Source: Kitasatospora sp. NBC_01250
GTDB lineage: Bacteria > Actinomycetota > Actinomycetes > Streptomycetales > Streptomycetaceae
DNA length: 64,000 nt
Direction: 5' to 3'
Assembly: GCF_036226465.1 (NCBI RefSeq)
Contig: NZ_CP108476.1
Span: 4,774,001 to 4,838,000, forward strand
A program made the translations under genes and the position numbers. Below the pieces are notes generated by a model. That model made no database searches and was not told the origin of the DNA. It saw only the letters and a program-made list of their open reading frames with translations. Shown piece after piece: positions 25,749 to 33,709 of the stretch; position 1 is the first letter of the stretch; each line of letters begins with the position of its first letter.

Positions 25749-25903
25749 GAGGAGCTCTCCTGTCGATGCGCTGTGAGACCGCGCAGGGTGCAGCGGGGCT
25801 GGGCGGGCGGCTGTGGACCGGGTCCGTACGGCTCGGGATCCGCACATGCCACCGGCGTCCGTTAGCGTAGTGGCTCGCCGGGTCGGAAGGAGATAAGGGT
25901 ACG

Positions 25904-26686
25904 GTGCCTAATTCCTCGATTTCCGGGGATCCTCCCCCGCCACCGGCTTCCGTTCGACGCGACTCGCCCCGAATTGTCGGTCCTGTCCTGACCTGCGGCA
26001 TCTTCGCCCTGGCCGGAATGCTCTTCTACGTCAGTGCGCACGCGGCCCACGGGATCGACCTGCGGACCGACGACTCGCTGCTGCGGCTCAGCGACGTCAT
26101 ACAGCAGCGCAGCAACCAGAACCAGCAGACCCAGTCCGACCTCTCCGAGCTGCAACAGCGCGCCGACCAGCTCGCCGGGCAGCAGGGCCGCAGCCCCGCC
26201 GACGCCGACCTGCTGGCCACCCTCCAGCAGCAGGCGGGCCTCACCCCGCTGCAGGGCCCCGGCCTGACCGTCACCCTGAACGACGCACCCCCGGACGCCA
26301 CCGCCCGGATCCCCGGGGTGCCCGAGCCCGGTGTCAACGACCTGGTGATCCATCAGCAGGACATCCAGGCCGTGGTCAACGCGCTGTGGCGGGGCGGCGC
26401 CCAGGGCGTCCAGGTGATGGACCAGCGGCTGATCTCCACCAGCGCGGTGCGCTGCGTCGGCAACACGCTGCTGCTCCAGGGCCGGGTCTACTCGCCGCCG
26501 TACGTGATCCGGGCCGTCGGCCGGACCGCCGACCTGCACGCGGCCGTGGACGCCGACCCCTCGGTGCGCAACTACCTGCAGTACGTCACGGCCTACGGGC
26601 TGGGCTGGAAGGTGCAGGAGAACGGCGAGCTGAACCTGCCGGGCTACACGGGCAGCACCGACCTGCACGCCGCCACGGGGCAGTAG
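25904..26686 (+). CDS. DUF881 family protein
   Basis: The 260-residue protein has a short Pro-rich cytoplasmic N-terminus, one membrane helix (VGPVLTCGIFALAGMLFYVSA), a coiled coil of heptads from about residue 60 to 105 (QQRSNQNQQTQSDLSELQQR) and the extracytoplasmic DUF881 domain (LVIHQQDIQAVVNALWRGGAQGVQVMDQRLIS). The family accompanies division and septum genes in actinobacteria, and here it is divergent from crgA. GTG at 25904 has AAGGAG upstream. Molecular function is unknown. Confidence 0.88.
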   Translation: MPNSSISGDPPPPPASVRRDSPRIVGPVLTCGIFALAGMLFYVSAHAAHGIDLRTDDSLLRLSDVIQQRSNQNQQTQSDLSELQQRADQLAGQQGRSPADADLLATLQQQAGLTPLQGPGLTVTLNDAPPDATARIPGVPEPGVNDLVIHQQDIQAVVNALWRGGAQGVQVMDQRLISTSAVRCVGNTLLLQGRVYSPPYVIRAVGRTADLHAAVDADPSVRNYLQYVTAYGLGWKVQENGELNLPGYTGSTDLHAATGQ

Positions 26687-26807
26687 CCGCCCCGCCCCGG
26701 TCGGCCCCGCGCGGCCGGGGCAGCGGCGGGAAGATCGGCGACGGCAACCAATCCGCACAGCTTCGAGGTCTACTCTGGTGCCCACCATCCATCACCTAGG
26801 GAGCACC

Positions 26808-26972
26808 ATGTACGGCTGGATCTGGCGCCACCTGCCGGGGAACTTCCTGGTGCGGGCCGTCATCTCGCTGCTGTTGATCCTCGGTGTGATCTATGTGCTC
26901 TTCCAGTACGTCTTCCCGTGGGCGGAACCGCTGCTCCCCTTCAACGACGTCACGGTGAACAACGGCGGCTGA
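26808..26972 (+). CDS. Small single-span membrane protein
   Basis: A 54-residue protein beginning MYGWIWRHLPGN, with one membrane helix (VRAVISLLLILGVIYVLFQYVFPW) and a short polar tail FNDVTVNNGG. GGGAG precedes the ATG. Its place between the DUF881 and glutaminase genes recurs in streptomycetes as I recall; the sequence itself gives no function. Confidence 0.75.
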   Translation: MYGWIWRHLPGNFLVRAVISLLLILGVIYVLFQYVFPWAEPLLPFNDVTVNNGG

Positions 26973-27031
26973 TCCGTCGCACCGTGCGCCACCGACCCCC
27001 GCCCGCCCGCACTCACCCGGAGACAGCACGC

Positions 27032-27694
27032 ATGGCCTCGCCCGACACCGCACCGCGGATCCTCGTGGTGGACAACTACGACAGCTTCGTCTTCAACCTG
27101 GTCCAGTACCTCTACCAGCTGGGTGCGACCTGCGAGGTCGTCCGCAACGACGAGCTGACGGTCGATCGGGCGCGGCGCCGCGAGGGCGAGCTGGGCTACG
27201 ACGGTGTGCTGCTCTCCCCCGGCCCCGGCGCGCCCGAGGAGGCCGGGGTCTGCATCGAGATGGTGCGGCACTGCGCTGCGATCGGGCTGCCGCTCTTCGG
27301 GGTCTGCCTGGGCCTGCAGTCGATCGCGGTGGCCTACGGCGCGGTGGTCGGGCGGGCGCCCGAGCTGCTGCACGGCAAGACCTCGCTGGTCAGCCACGAG
27401 GACGGTGGGGTCTTCGCCGGCCTGCCCGCGCCGATGACCGCCACCCGCTACCACTCGCTGGCCGTCGAGCCCGCCACCGTGCCCGCCGAGCTGGTGGTCA
27501 CCGCCCGCACCGACAGCGGTGTCATCATGGGCCTGCGGCACCGGGAACTGCCCGTCGAGGGCGTGCAGTTCCACCCCGAGTCGGTGCTCACCGAGGGAGG
27601 GCACCGGATGCTCGCCAACTGGCTGGCCGAGTGCGGAGACCCGGCGGCGATCGATCGTTCGGCCGGGCTCGCCCCGGTGATCGGTCGGGGCTGA
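27032..27694 (+). CDS. pabA: Aminodeoxychorismate/anthranilate synthase glutaminase subunit
   Basis: This class I glutamine amidotransferase (220 residues) would supply ammonia to a PabB or TrpE partner, for folate or tryptophan synthesis. The catalytic Cys92 lies in FGVCLGLQSIAVAYG, and the His/Glu pair in GVQFHPESVLTEGG near residues 181-183. The oxyanion segment LSPGPGAPEEAG is intact. No pabB or trpE is adjacent, so pabA versus trpG cannot be decided. It ends four bases before the first sortase, so cotranscription is likely. Confidence 0.88.
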   Translation: MASPDTAPRILVVDNYDSFVFNLVQYLYQLGATCEVVRNDELTVDRARRREGELGYDGVLLSPGPGAPEEAGVCIEMVRHCAAIGLPLFGVCLGLQSIAVAYGAVVGRAPELLHGKTSLVSHEDGGVFAGLPAPMTATRYHSLAVEPATVPAELVVTARTDSGVIMGLRHRELPVEGVQFHPESVLTEGGHRMLANWLAECGDPAAIDRSAGLAPVIGRG

Positions 27695-27698
27695 GGCC

Positions 27699-28748
27699 GT
27701 GACGGCGGTGCGCCCGGAGGGGCGCCAGGACGCGTACCAGGGGTACGGCACGCCCGGCACCGGCGCCGGCCCGTACGGCGGCACGCCGGAGCCCGACGGC
27801 TGGGGCGTCTACGACCCGGCCCAGCCGCCCGGCCGGCCCACGGCCGAGCAGCCCGCCTACCCCTGGCTGGCCGACCAGACGCTGCAGCTGCGCACGATAT
27901 CGGCCGCCCCCGCGGGTTCGGCCGAGGCCGAGCCCGCCGGTACCGGGCGGGCCGAGCGGCGCCGCGCCCAGGGCGCGATGTCGGTCCGGTCCGGCACCGG
28001 GCGCCGCCGGGCCAGCGGCCGGCGCGGTCCGGTGGTGCGCCCCAAGGAGCGCAAGCGGGTGCTGCTGGCCCGTGCGGTGGGCGAGCTGTTCATCACGCTC
28101 GGCCTGGTGATGCTGCTCTTCGTCGCCTACCAGCTGTGGTGGACCAACGTGCAGGCCGACGCCGACTCGAACGCCGCGCGCAGCAAGCTGGAACAGCAGT
28201 GGGCCGCGCCCGCCGCGCCCGCTCCCGCGCCGTCGCCCGGCGCGTCCAACACGCCCGCGCCCACCTTCGCGCCCGGCAAGGGCTTCGCGATCATCCACGT
28301 TCCCAAGATCGGTCTGGTCGACCCGATCGCGGAGGGCACCGACACCACGACGGTGCTGGACCACGGCCTGGTCGGCCACTACACCGGCACCGCGATGCCC
28401 TCGGACGCCAACGGCAACTTCGCCGTCGCCGGCCACCGCACCACGCACGGCCAGCCGTTCCGCAAGCTCGCCCAGCTCTCCCCCGGCGACAAGATCGTCG
28501 TGGAGACCCAGACCGACTACTACACCTACGAGGTCGAGGGCGGGATCCCGATGACCCCGCCGAGCAACGTGTCGGTGCTGCAGTCAATCCCCAAGGGTTC
28601 GCCGTTCACCCAACCGGGTCGCTACATCACCATGACCACCTGTACGCCGGAGTTCAGTGCCCAGGGACGGCTCATCGTCTTTGGCAAGATGGTGGACGAC
28701 CGGCCGCGCAGCCAGGGGCTGCCGCCGGCGCTGCAGAGCGGCCAGTAG
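27699..28748 (+). CDS. Class E sortase (SrtE1-like)
   Basis: Class E sortases anchor proteins with LAXTG signals to peptidoglycan; in S. coelicolor two act on long chaplins. The 349-residue protein has a disordered cytoplasmic N-terminus of about 120 residues, a membrane helix (LFITLGLVMLLFVAYQLWW) and the extracellular sortase barrel. The catalytic triad is His246 (AGHRTTHG), Cys315 (TMTTCTPEF) and Arg324 (AQGRLIVFG). The GTG start follows the pabA stop at once. Confidence 0.92.
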   Translation: MTAVRPEGRQDAYQGYGTPGTGAGPYGGTPEPDGWGVYDPAQPPGRPTAEQPAYPWLADQTLQLRTISAAPAGSAEAEPAGTGRAERRRAQGAMSVRSGTGRRRASGRRGPVVRPKERKRVLLARAVGELFITLGLVMLLFVAYQLWWTNVQADADSNAARSKLEQQWAAPAAPAPAPSPGASNTPAPTFAPGKGFAIIHVPKIGLVDPIAEGTDTTTVLDHGLVGHYTGTAMPSDANGNFAVAGHRTTHGQPFRKLAQLSPGDKIVVETQTDYYTYEVEGGIPMTPPSNVSVLQSIPKGSPFTQPGRYITMTTCTPEFSAQGRLIVFGKMVDDRPRSQGLPPALQSGQ

Positions 28749-28795
28749 CGGACCGTCACGCGGGCGCCGCCGCCGGACGGACGAGCGGAGCCAGC

Positions 28796-29560
28796 GTGAC
28801 GGACCTGTCGCACCAGCCGGTCGACGATGCCCCCGGGGCGGCTCCTGCGCGCCGCCGCCGCTCGCGGGTGGCGGTGGCGCTCGGGCTGCTCGGTGAGCTG
28901 CTGATCACGGCCGGCCTGGTGCTGGCGCTCTTCGTCGGCTACTCGCTCTGGTGGACCGATCTGCTGGCGGAGCGTCAGGCGCACCAGGCCGGCGACCGGC
29001 TGCGGCAGGACTGGTCGGTGCCCGCGGCCGGGGCGCCGAGCCCGGTGGTGCCCTACCAGGCCGGTGACGGGGTCGGCTTCCTGCACGTGCCCGCGCTCGG
29101 CAGCGACTACCAGGTGCTGATCAAGCTGGGCACCGGCCCCGAGGTGCTCAACGAGGGCGTGGCGGGGGTCTACCAGCAGCCGTACCGCGCGGCGATGCCC
29201 TGGGACCCGAGCGGCAACTTCGCGCTGGCCGCGCACCGGGACGGCCACGGCGCCAAGTTCCACGACCTGGACGCGCTGGACAAGGGCGACGCGGTGGTGG
29301 TGGAGACCCGCGACCGCTGGTACGTCTACCGGGTCGACGCCACCCTGCCGGAGACCAGCAAGTACGACGTCGGCGTCATCGCCCCGGTCCCCGAGGGCTC
29401 GGGCTACACCAAGCCGGGCCGCTACATCACGCTGACCACCTGCACGCCGGTCTACACCTCGCGCTACCGGATGGCGGTGTGGGGCAGCCTGGTGCGGGTG
29501 GACCAGGTGGATGCGAGCCGGACCCCGCCGCCGGAGCTGCGCGAGCGCGCCGGGCTGTGA
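28796..29560 (+). CDS. Class E sortase (SrtE2-like)
   Basis: Second class E sortase, 254 residues, with a shorter cytoplasmic segment, a membrane helix (LLGELLITAGLVLALFVGYSLWW) and catalytic His147 (AAHRDGHG), Cys216 (TLTTCTPVY) and an Arg in SRYRMAVWG. GTG at 28796 has GGAG upstream, 47 bases after the first sortase. The tandem pair matches the srtE1-srtE2 locus of S. coelicolor. No LAXTG substrate gene is in the window. Confidence 0.92.
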   Translation: MTDLSHQPVDDAPGAAPARRRRSRVAVALGLLGELLITAGLVLALFVGYSLWWTDLLAERQAHQAGDRLRQDWSVPAAGAPSPVVPYQAGDGVGFLHVPALGSDYQVLIKLGTGPEVLNEGVAGVYQQPYRAAMPWDPSGNFALAAHRDGHGAKFHDLDALDKGDAVVVETRDRWYVYRVDATLPETSKYDVGVIAPVPEGSGYTKPGRYITLTTCTPVYTSRYRMAVWGSLVRVDQVDASRTPPPELRERAGL

Positions 29561-29616
29561 GCAGCGCGAAGGGCCCTGGACGACCGCGTGTCGTCCAGGG
29601 CCCTTCGCACTGCTCA
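29558..29616. terminator. Bidirectional terminator between srtE2 and pknB
   Basis: An 18-bp perfect stem (29566-29583 with 29591-29608) is extended by seven more pairs after one mismatch (29558-29564 with 29610-29616). It lies between convergent genes and includes part of the sortase stop codon. Confidence 0.88.
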
Positions 29617-29633
29617 CAGCCTCAGGTCAGGGC

Positions 29634-31775
29634 TTAGTTCCCCCCGTTGCCGCCCCCCGGTGGCGAGAAGGGGAAGCCGAAGGAGGGGAGGCCGCCACCG
29701 GTGGGACCCCCTTTGGTCGGCGTGGTGCTCGGCGTCGCGGGGGCCGCCATGGTGGTGAGCTGCACCGTCGAGTTCGGGTCGACCGGGGTGCCCGACTGCG
29801 GGTTGCTGCTGACCACGATGGCGTTGTCGTCCTGCGGGCCGGAGATCACGCTCGGGGTCAGGTGCAGCGCGCTCAGCGCCGCGAACGCGTCCTTGTAGGT
29901 CTTGCCGACCAGGATCGGCACGTTGACCTTCGCCGGCGCGGTGTAGATCGTCAGCGTGATCGGGGTGCTCTTGGAGGCCTTGGTGCCCGCCGACGGGTTC
30001 TGCACGGCGACCGTGCCGAGGGTCTGGCTCGTCGGGTCGGTGATCGGCTGGGTCTTCGAGGTGCTGTCGATCGTGGTGAAGCCCTGGCCCTGGAGGGCCG
30101 CGACGGCCGCCTGGGCGGGCTGGCCCACCACGCTCTGGATCGCGATCTTGCCCGGGCCCGAGGAGACGGTCAGGGTGATCGGGGTGTTCGGGTCGGCCTT
30201 GGTGCCGGCCGTCGGGTTCTGCGAGATCACCGAGTCCTGCGGGACGGTGTCGTCGTTGGCGTACTGGAGCGGCGCGACCGTGAAGCCCGCCGCGGTCAGT
30301 GCCTGGGAGGCGGCGTCCTTGGGCTGCCCGGTCACCGACGGGACGGGGCTCTGGCCCGGGCCGCTGGAGAGCTGGACGGTGATCTGGCCGTTGGCGGGCA
30401 TCTGCCCGCCGGCCGCCGGGTTCTGCTGGCAGACCAGGTCCTTGGCGACGTTCCCGCACGGGATCGGGTCGCCCTGGGTGAGGGTCAGCTTGGCACTGGC
30501 GGTGTGCGCGGCCGTGGTGGCGTCGGCGATGCTCTTGCCGGTCAGGGTGGGCACGGTGATCTGGCTGGTGCCACCGCCGCTGTTGCTCTTGAACATGACC
30601 GAGGCCACGAAGAACGAGCCGACCAGGACGAACACCGCGGCGATGGCCAGGATGATCCAGGAGGCGTTGCTCTTCTTCGGCGGGTCCTCGCGCCGCCGGC
30701 TGCCGCGCGGACCGTCGTCGTACCCGTCGGGGCTGTACGCGGTCTCGTCGTAGCCGCTGCCGGGGCCGCCCTGCTGGCCCACCGGCGAGAGCATGGTGGT
30801 GGGCGCGGAGCCGGGGCCCTGCTGGGGCAGCAGGTTGGTCTGGCCGTAGGGGTCGTGCTGGGCGGGGTAGCCGTACTGGTCGTAGCCGTAGCCGCCCATG
30901 CCGTACGCGGCGGCCTGCTGGGCGGCGGCCACCGGGAGGCCGTCGAGGAAGCGCTCGATGTCGTCGCGCATCTCGTCGGCGCTCTGGTAGCGGTAGTCGC
31001 GCTCCTTGGCCAGCGCCTTGAGCACGATCGCGTCGACCTCGGGGCGCACCTCGGGGTCGTAGACCGAGGGCGGCTGGGCCTCCTCGCGCACGTGCTGGTA
31101 GGCCACCGCGACCGGCGAGTCGCCGACGAACGGCGGGCGCACGGTCAGCAGCTCGTAGAGCAGGCAGCCGGTCGAGTAGAGGTCGGAGCGCGCGTCGACC
31201 GTCTCGCCCTTGGCCTGCTCGGGGGAGAGGTACTGCGCGGTGCCGATCACCGCGGAGGTCTGGGTCATCGTCATCCCGGCGTCGCCCATGGCGCGCGCGA
31301 TGCCGAAGTCCATCACCTTGACGTTGCCCTGCCGGGTCAGCATCACGTTGGCGGGCTTGATGTCGCGGTGCACGATGCCGGCCCGGTGCGAGTACTCCAG
31401 GGCCTGCAGGATGCCGATGGTCATCTCCAGCGCGCGCTCGGGCAGCAGCCGGCGCCCGGAGTGCAGCAGCTCGCGCAGGGTGGAGCCCTCGACGTACTCC
31501 ATCACGATGTACGGGATGGAGATGCCGTCGATGTAGTCCTCGCCGGTGTCGTACACGGCGACGATCGCGGGGTGGTTCAGCGAGGCGGCGGACTGCGCCT
31601 CGCGGCGGAACCGGGCCTGGAACGACGGATCCCGGGCCATGTCGGCCCGGAGCGTCTTCACTGCGACGGATCGGCCGAGCCGGGTGTCATGGGCGAGGTA
31701 GACCTCGGCCATGCCACCGCGTCCTAGGACGCCGCCGAGCTCGTACCTGCCGCCGAGGCGACGAGGCTCTTCCAT
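29634..31775 (-). CDS. pknB: PASTA-domain serine/threonine protein kinase PknB
   Basis: This membrane kinase senses peptidoglycan fragments or lipid II and controls growth and division. The 713-residue protein has an N-terminal kinase domain (GRGGMAEVY, HRDIKPANV, DFGIARAMG, activation-loop TQTSAVIGTAQY), a Gly/Tyr-rich juxtamembrane linker, one membrane helix (ASWIILAIAAVFVLVGSFFVA) and four PASTA repeats from about residue 400 to 690. A Gly/Pro-rich tail ends GGGNGGN. ATG at 31775 has GGGAGAGGG upstream. It follows pbpA by 262 bases, which hold a promoter-like pair and a palindrome. Confidence 0.96.
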   Translation of the reverse strand: MEEPRRLGGRYELGGVLGRGGMAEVYLAHDTRLGRSVAVKTLRADMARDPSFQARFRREAQSAASLNHPAIVAVYDTGEDYIDGISIPYIVMEYVEGSTLRELLHSGRRLLPERALEMTIGILQALEYSHRAGIVHRDIKPANVMLTRQGNVKVMDFGIARAMGDAGMTMTQTSAVIGTAQYLSPEQAKGETVDARSDLYSTGCLLYELLTVRPPFVGDSPVAVAYQHVREEAQPPSVYDPEVRPEVDAIVLKALAKERDYRYQSADEMRDDIERFLDGLPVAAAQQAAAYGMGGYGYDQYGYPAQHDPYGQTNLLPQQGPGSAPTTMLSPVGQQGGPGSGYDETAYSPDGYDDGPRGSRRREDPPKKSNASWIILAIAAVFVLVGSFFVASVMFKSNSGGGTSQITVPTLTGKSIADATTAAHTASAKLTLTQGDPIPCGNVAKDLVCQQNPAAGGQMPANGQITVQLSSGPGQSPVPSVTGQPKDAASQALTAAGFTVAPLQYANDDTVPQDSVISQNPTAGTKADPNTPITLTVSSGPGKIAIQSVVGQPAQAAVAALQGQGFTTIDSTSKTQPITDPTSQTLGTVAVQNPSAGTKASKSTPITLTIYTAPAKVNVPILVGKTYKDAFAALSALHLTPSVISGPQDDNAIVVSSNPQSGTPVDPNSTVQLTTMAAPATPSTTPTKGGPTGGGLPSFGFPFSPPGGGNGGN

Positions 31776-31790
31776 AGTTCCGGCCCTCTC

Positions 31791-31808
31791 CCTCACCGGC
31801 CGGTGAGG
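31791..31808. promoter_or_regulatory. 18-bp perfect palindrome in the pknB leader
   Basis: CCTCACCGGCCGGTGAGG is perfectly symmetric and lies 16 bases before the pknB start, next to its ribosome site. It could be an operator or an RNA hairpin that controls translation. Confidence 0.5.
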
Positions 31809-31929
31809 ATATGACGTAGGTGTCCCCGCACATTGCTGTAGTGACGCTGCCCTTGCCACGGTGGTTCTGTGACATCGGTCGCGGATCCTGGCGGGCCCGT
31901 GACCGAGCTGCGGGCACACCCGCCGCTTG

Positions 31930-31959
31930 CGGATACGCTACCGGTCGCCGTAGCGACAA
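31930..31959 (-). promoter_or_regulatory. Putative pknB promoter
   Basis: On the minus strand TTGTCG (31954-31959) and TATCCG (31930-31935) are separated by 18 bases. This would allow pknB to be transcribed apart from pbpA. The remainder of the 31776-32037 gap shows nothing else clear. Confidence 0.45.
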
Positions 31960-32037
31960 CTCGACACGCCCGCCAGCTGAGACCAGACCGTAGCCGAGCA
32001 CCTGCCCGACAGGGCAGGGCGATCCACGGCCCCGGGA

Positions 32038-33498
32038 CTAGTGTCCGATCACCGCCTGCATCACGGACTTCGCGATCGGCGCGGCGATGCTGCCGCCGCT
32101 GATCTCGTCGCTCGTCGCGGCGCCGTCCTCGACCACCACGGCCACGGCGACCGGGATGTCGTTGCCGACCTTGGCGTACGAGACGAACCAGGCGAACGGC
32201 AGGCCCTTGGCGTCGGCGCCGTGCTGCGCGGTGCCGGTCTTGCCGCCGACCTCGACGCCGGGGATCTGGGCAAGCTTGCCGGTGCCGTTCTGCACCACGG
32301 CGACCATCATCTGCTGGAGCTTCTGGGCGGTGGCCGGGCTGACCGCCTGGTCCATCTCCTTGGGGGAGTGCTTGGAGAGCACGCTGCCGCCGCCCGACTT
32401 CTCCTGGTCCACCAGGTAGGGCTGCATCAGCTTGCCGTTGTCGGCCACCGCGGCGGCGACCATGGCCATCTGCAGCGGGGTGGCGGCGGTGTTGTGCTGG
32501 CCGATCGCGTCCATCGCGGTGCCGTCGGGGGTGGAGTCACTGGGGAAGGTGCTCGCCGCGGACCGGATCGGGGTGTCCACCGTGGCGTTGAACCCGAACT
32601 TGTTGGCCTGGGCGAGCAGCTTCTCCTCGCCGAGGTCGGCGCCGAGCTTGCCGTAGACGGTGTTGCAGGAGATCGCGAAGGCGTCGATCAGGGTGGCCTG
32701 CCCGCACGGCTCGCTGTCGCTGTCGTTGTGCAGCTCCCGGGTGGTGCCCGGCAGGATGTAGTGGTCCGGGGTGTCGGTCTGGTCGGTCGGGTTCTGGTAC
32801 TTGCCGGTCTCGAACGCGGTGGCGGCAGTGACGATCTTGAAGGTCGACCCCGGCGGGTAGGTCTCCTTGAGCGCCCGGTCCAGCATCGGGTTGTCGGGGT
32901 CCTTGAGGAGGGCGGTGTAGGCGCTGCCGTCCGCGGTGCTGCTGCCGGCGATGGTGGCCGGGTCGTAGGACGGGGTGGAGACCAGGGCCAGGATCGCGCC
33001 GGTGCGCGGGTCGATGGCCACCGCGGCGCCCTTCTTGTTCCCGAGGCCCTGGAAGGCGGCCAGCTGGGCCTTGGGGTTGATCGTGGTGACCACGTCCCCG
33101 CCCTTCTTCTTGCCGCCGGTCAGCTCGTCCAGCGTGTCGTTGACGAAGAGCCGGTCGTCGGTGCCGCCGAGGACGGGGTCCTCCAGCGACTCGAGTCCGT
33201 TGCTGCCGAAGCGCTGCGAGTTGTAGCCGGTGATCGGGGCGTACAACGGGCCGTTGGTCCAGCCCATCTTGTACTTGTACATGGAGCCGGTGGTGGCGAG
33301 CGACTGCGTCATCGGCTGGCCGTCGGCGGTCAGCAGGTTGCCGCGCGGGTAGGAGTACTCGTTGTACTTGACCCGCTCGTTGTGCGAGTTGTCGGCGTAG
33401 GAGTCGGCGACCACCGCCTGGATCCAGTTGGCGCGCAGCAGCAGCGCGAAGACCAGGACCATGCAGAAGACGGAGACCCGTCGGATGGGCTTGTTCAA
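32038..33498 (-). CDS. pbpA: Class B penicillin-binding protein (transpeptidase)
   Basis: This peptidoglycan transpeptidase has an N-terminal membrane helix (FCMVLVFALLLRANWIQAV), a PBP dimerisation domain and the catalytic motifs STFK, SCN and KTGTAQ, 486 residues in all. TTG at 33498 is chosen: AGGAGGGG lies nine bases upstream and the product then begins MNKPIRR as in homologues. The frame is open to ATG 33567, which has a poorer ribosome site. Family members normally work with a SEDS polymerase encoded directly upstream, but that gene is absent here. Confidence 0.9.
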   Translation of the reverse strand: MNKPIRRVSVFCMVLVFALLLRANWIQAVVADSYADNSHNERVKYNEYSYPRGNLLTADGQPMTQSLATTGSMYKYKMGWTNGPLYAPITGYNSQRFGSNGLESLEDPVLGGTDDRLFVNDTLDELTGGKKKGGDVVTTINPKAQLAAFQGLGNKKGAAVAIDPRTGAILALVSTPSYDPATIAGSSTADGSAYTALLKDPDNPMLDRALKETYPPGSTFKIVTAATAFETGKYQNPTDQTDTPDHYILPGTTRELHNDSDSEPCGQATLIDAFAISCNTVYGKLGADLGEEKLLAQANKFGFNATVDTPIRSAASTFPSDSTPDGTAMDAIGQHNTAATPLQMAMVAAAVADNGKLMQPYLVDQEKSGGGSVLSKHSPKEMDQAVSPATAQKLQQMMVAVVQNGTGKLAQIPGVEVGGKTGTAQHGADAKGLPFAWFVSYAKVGNDIPVAVAVVVEDGAATSDEISGGSIAAPIAKSVMQAVIGH

Positions 33499-33662
33499 GA
33501 GACGCGGTCCCCTCCTCGTTGGCGTACGCGCGGCGTGCTCGGCGCCCGTAGGTGCGGCGGGAGTCATTCAACCGCACTAACCCTTACGCCCCGACCGCGC
33601 GGGTCGGTTCCGTGGGGGCGCCCGCCGGCCGGTGGACGAGGCGATCGGACGGACCGTCAGGC

Positions 33663-33695
33663 GCGCGACCGGCCGGGGCGGGCCCCGGGTCGCGC
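33663..33695 (-). terminator. Hairpin after pstP
   Basis: An eight-bp outer stem (33663-33670 with 33688-33695) and a five-bp inner GC stem, 15 bases beyond the pstP stop on the transcribed strand. It lies where the SEDS gene would be expected to begin. Confidence 0.5.
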
Positions 33696-33709
33696 ACCTG
33701 CGGGCCTCG

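Noticed and set aside
29511..31727. 738-codon plus-strand frame over pknB
   Set aside because: Antisense shadow of a kinase with all catalytic motifs.
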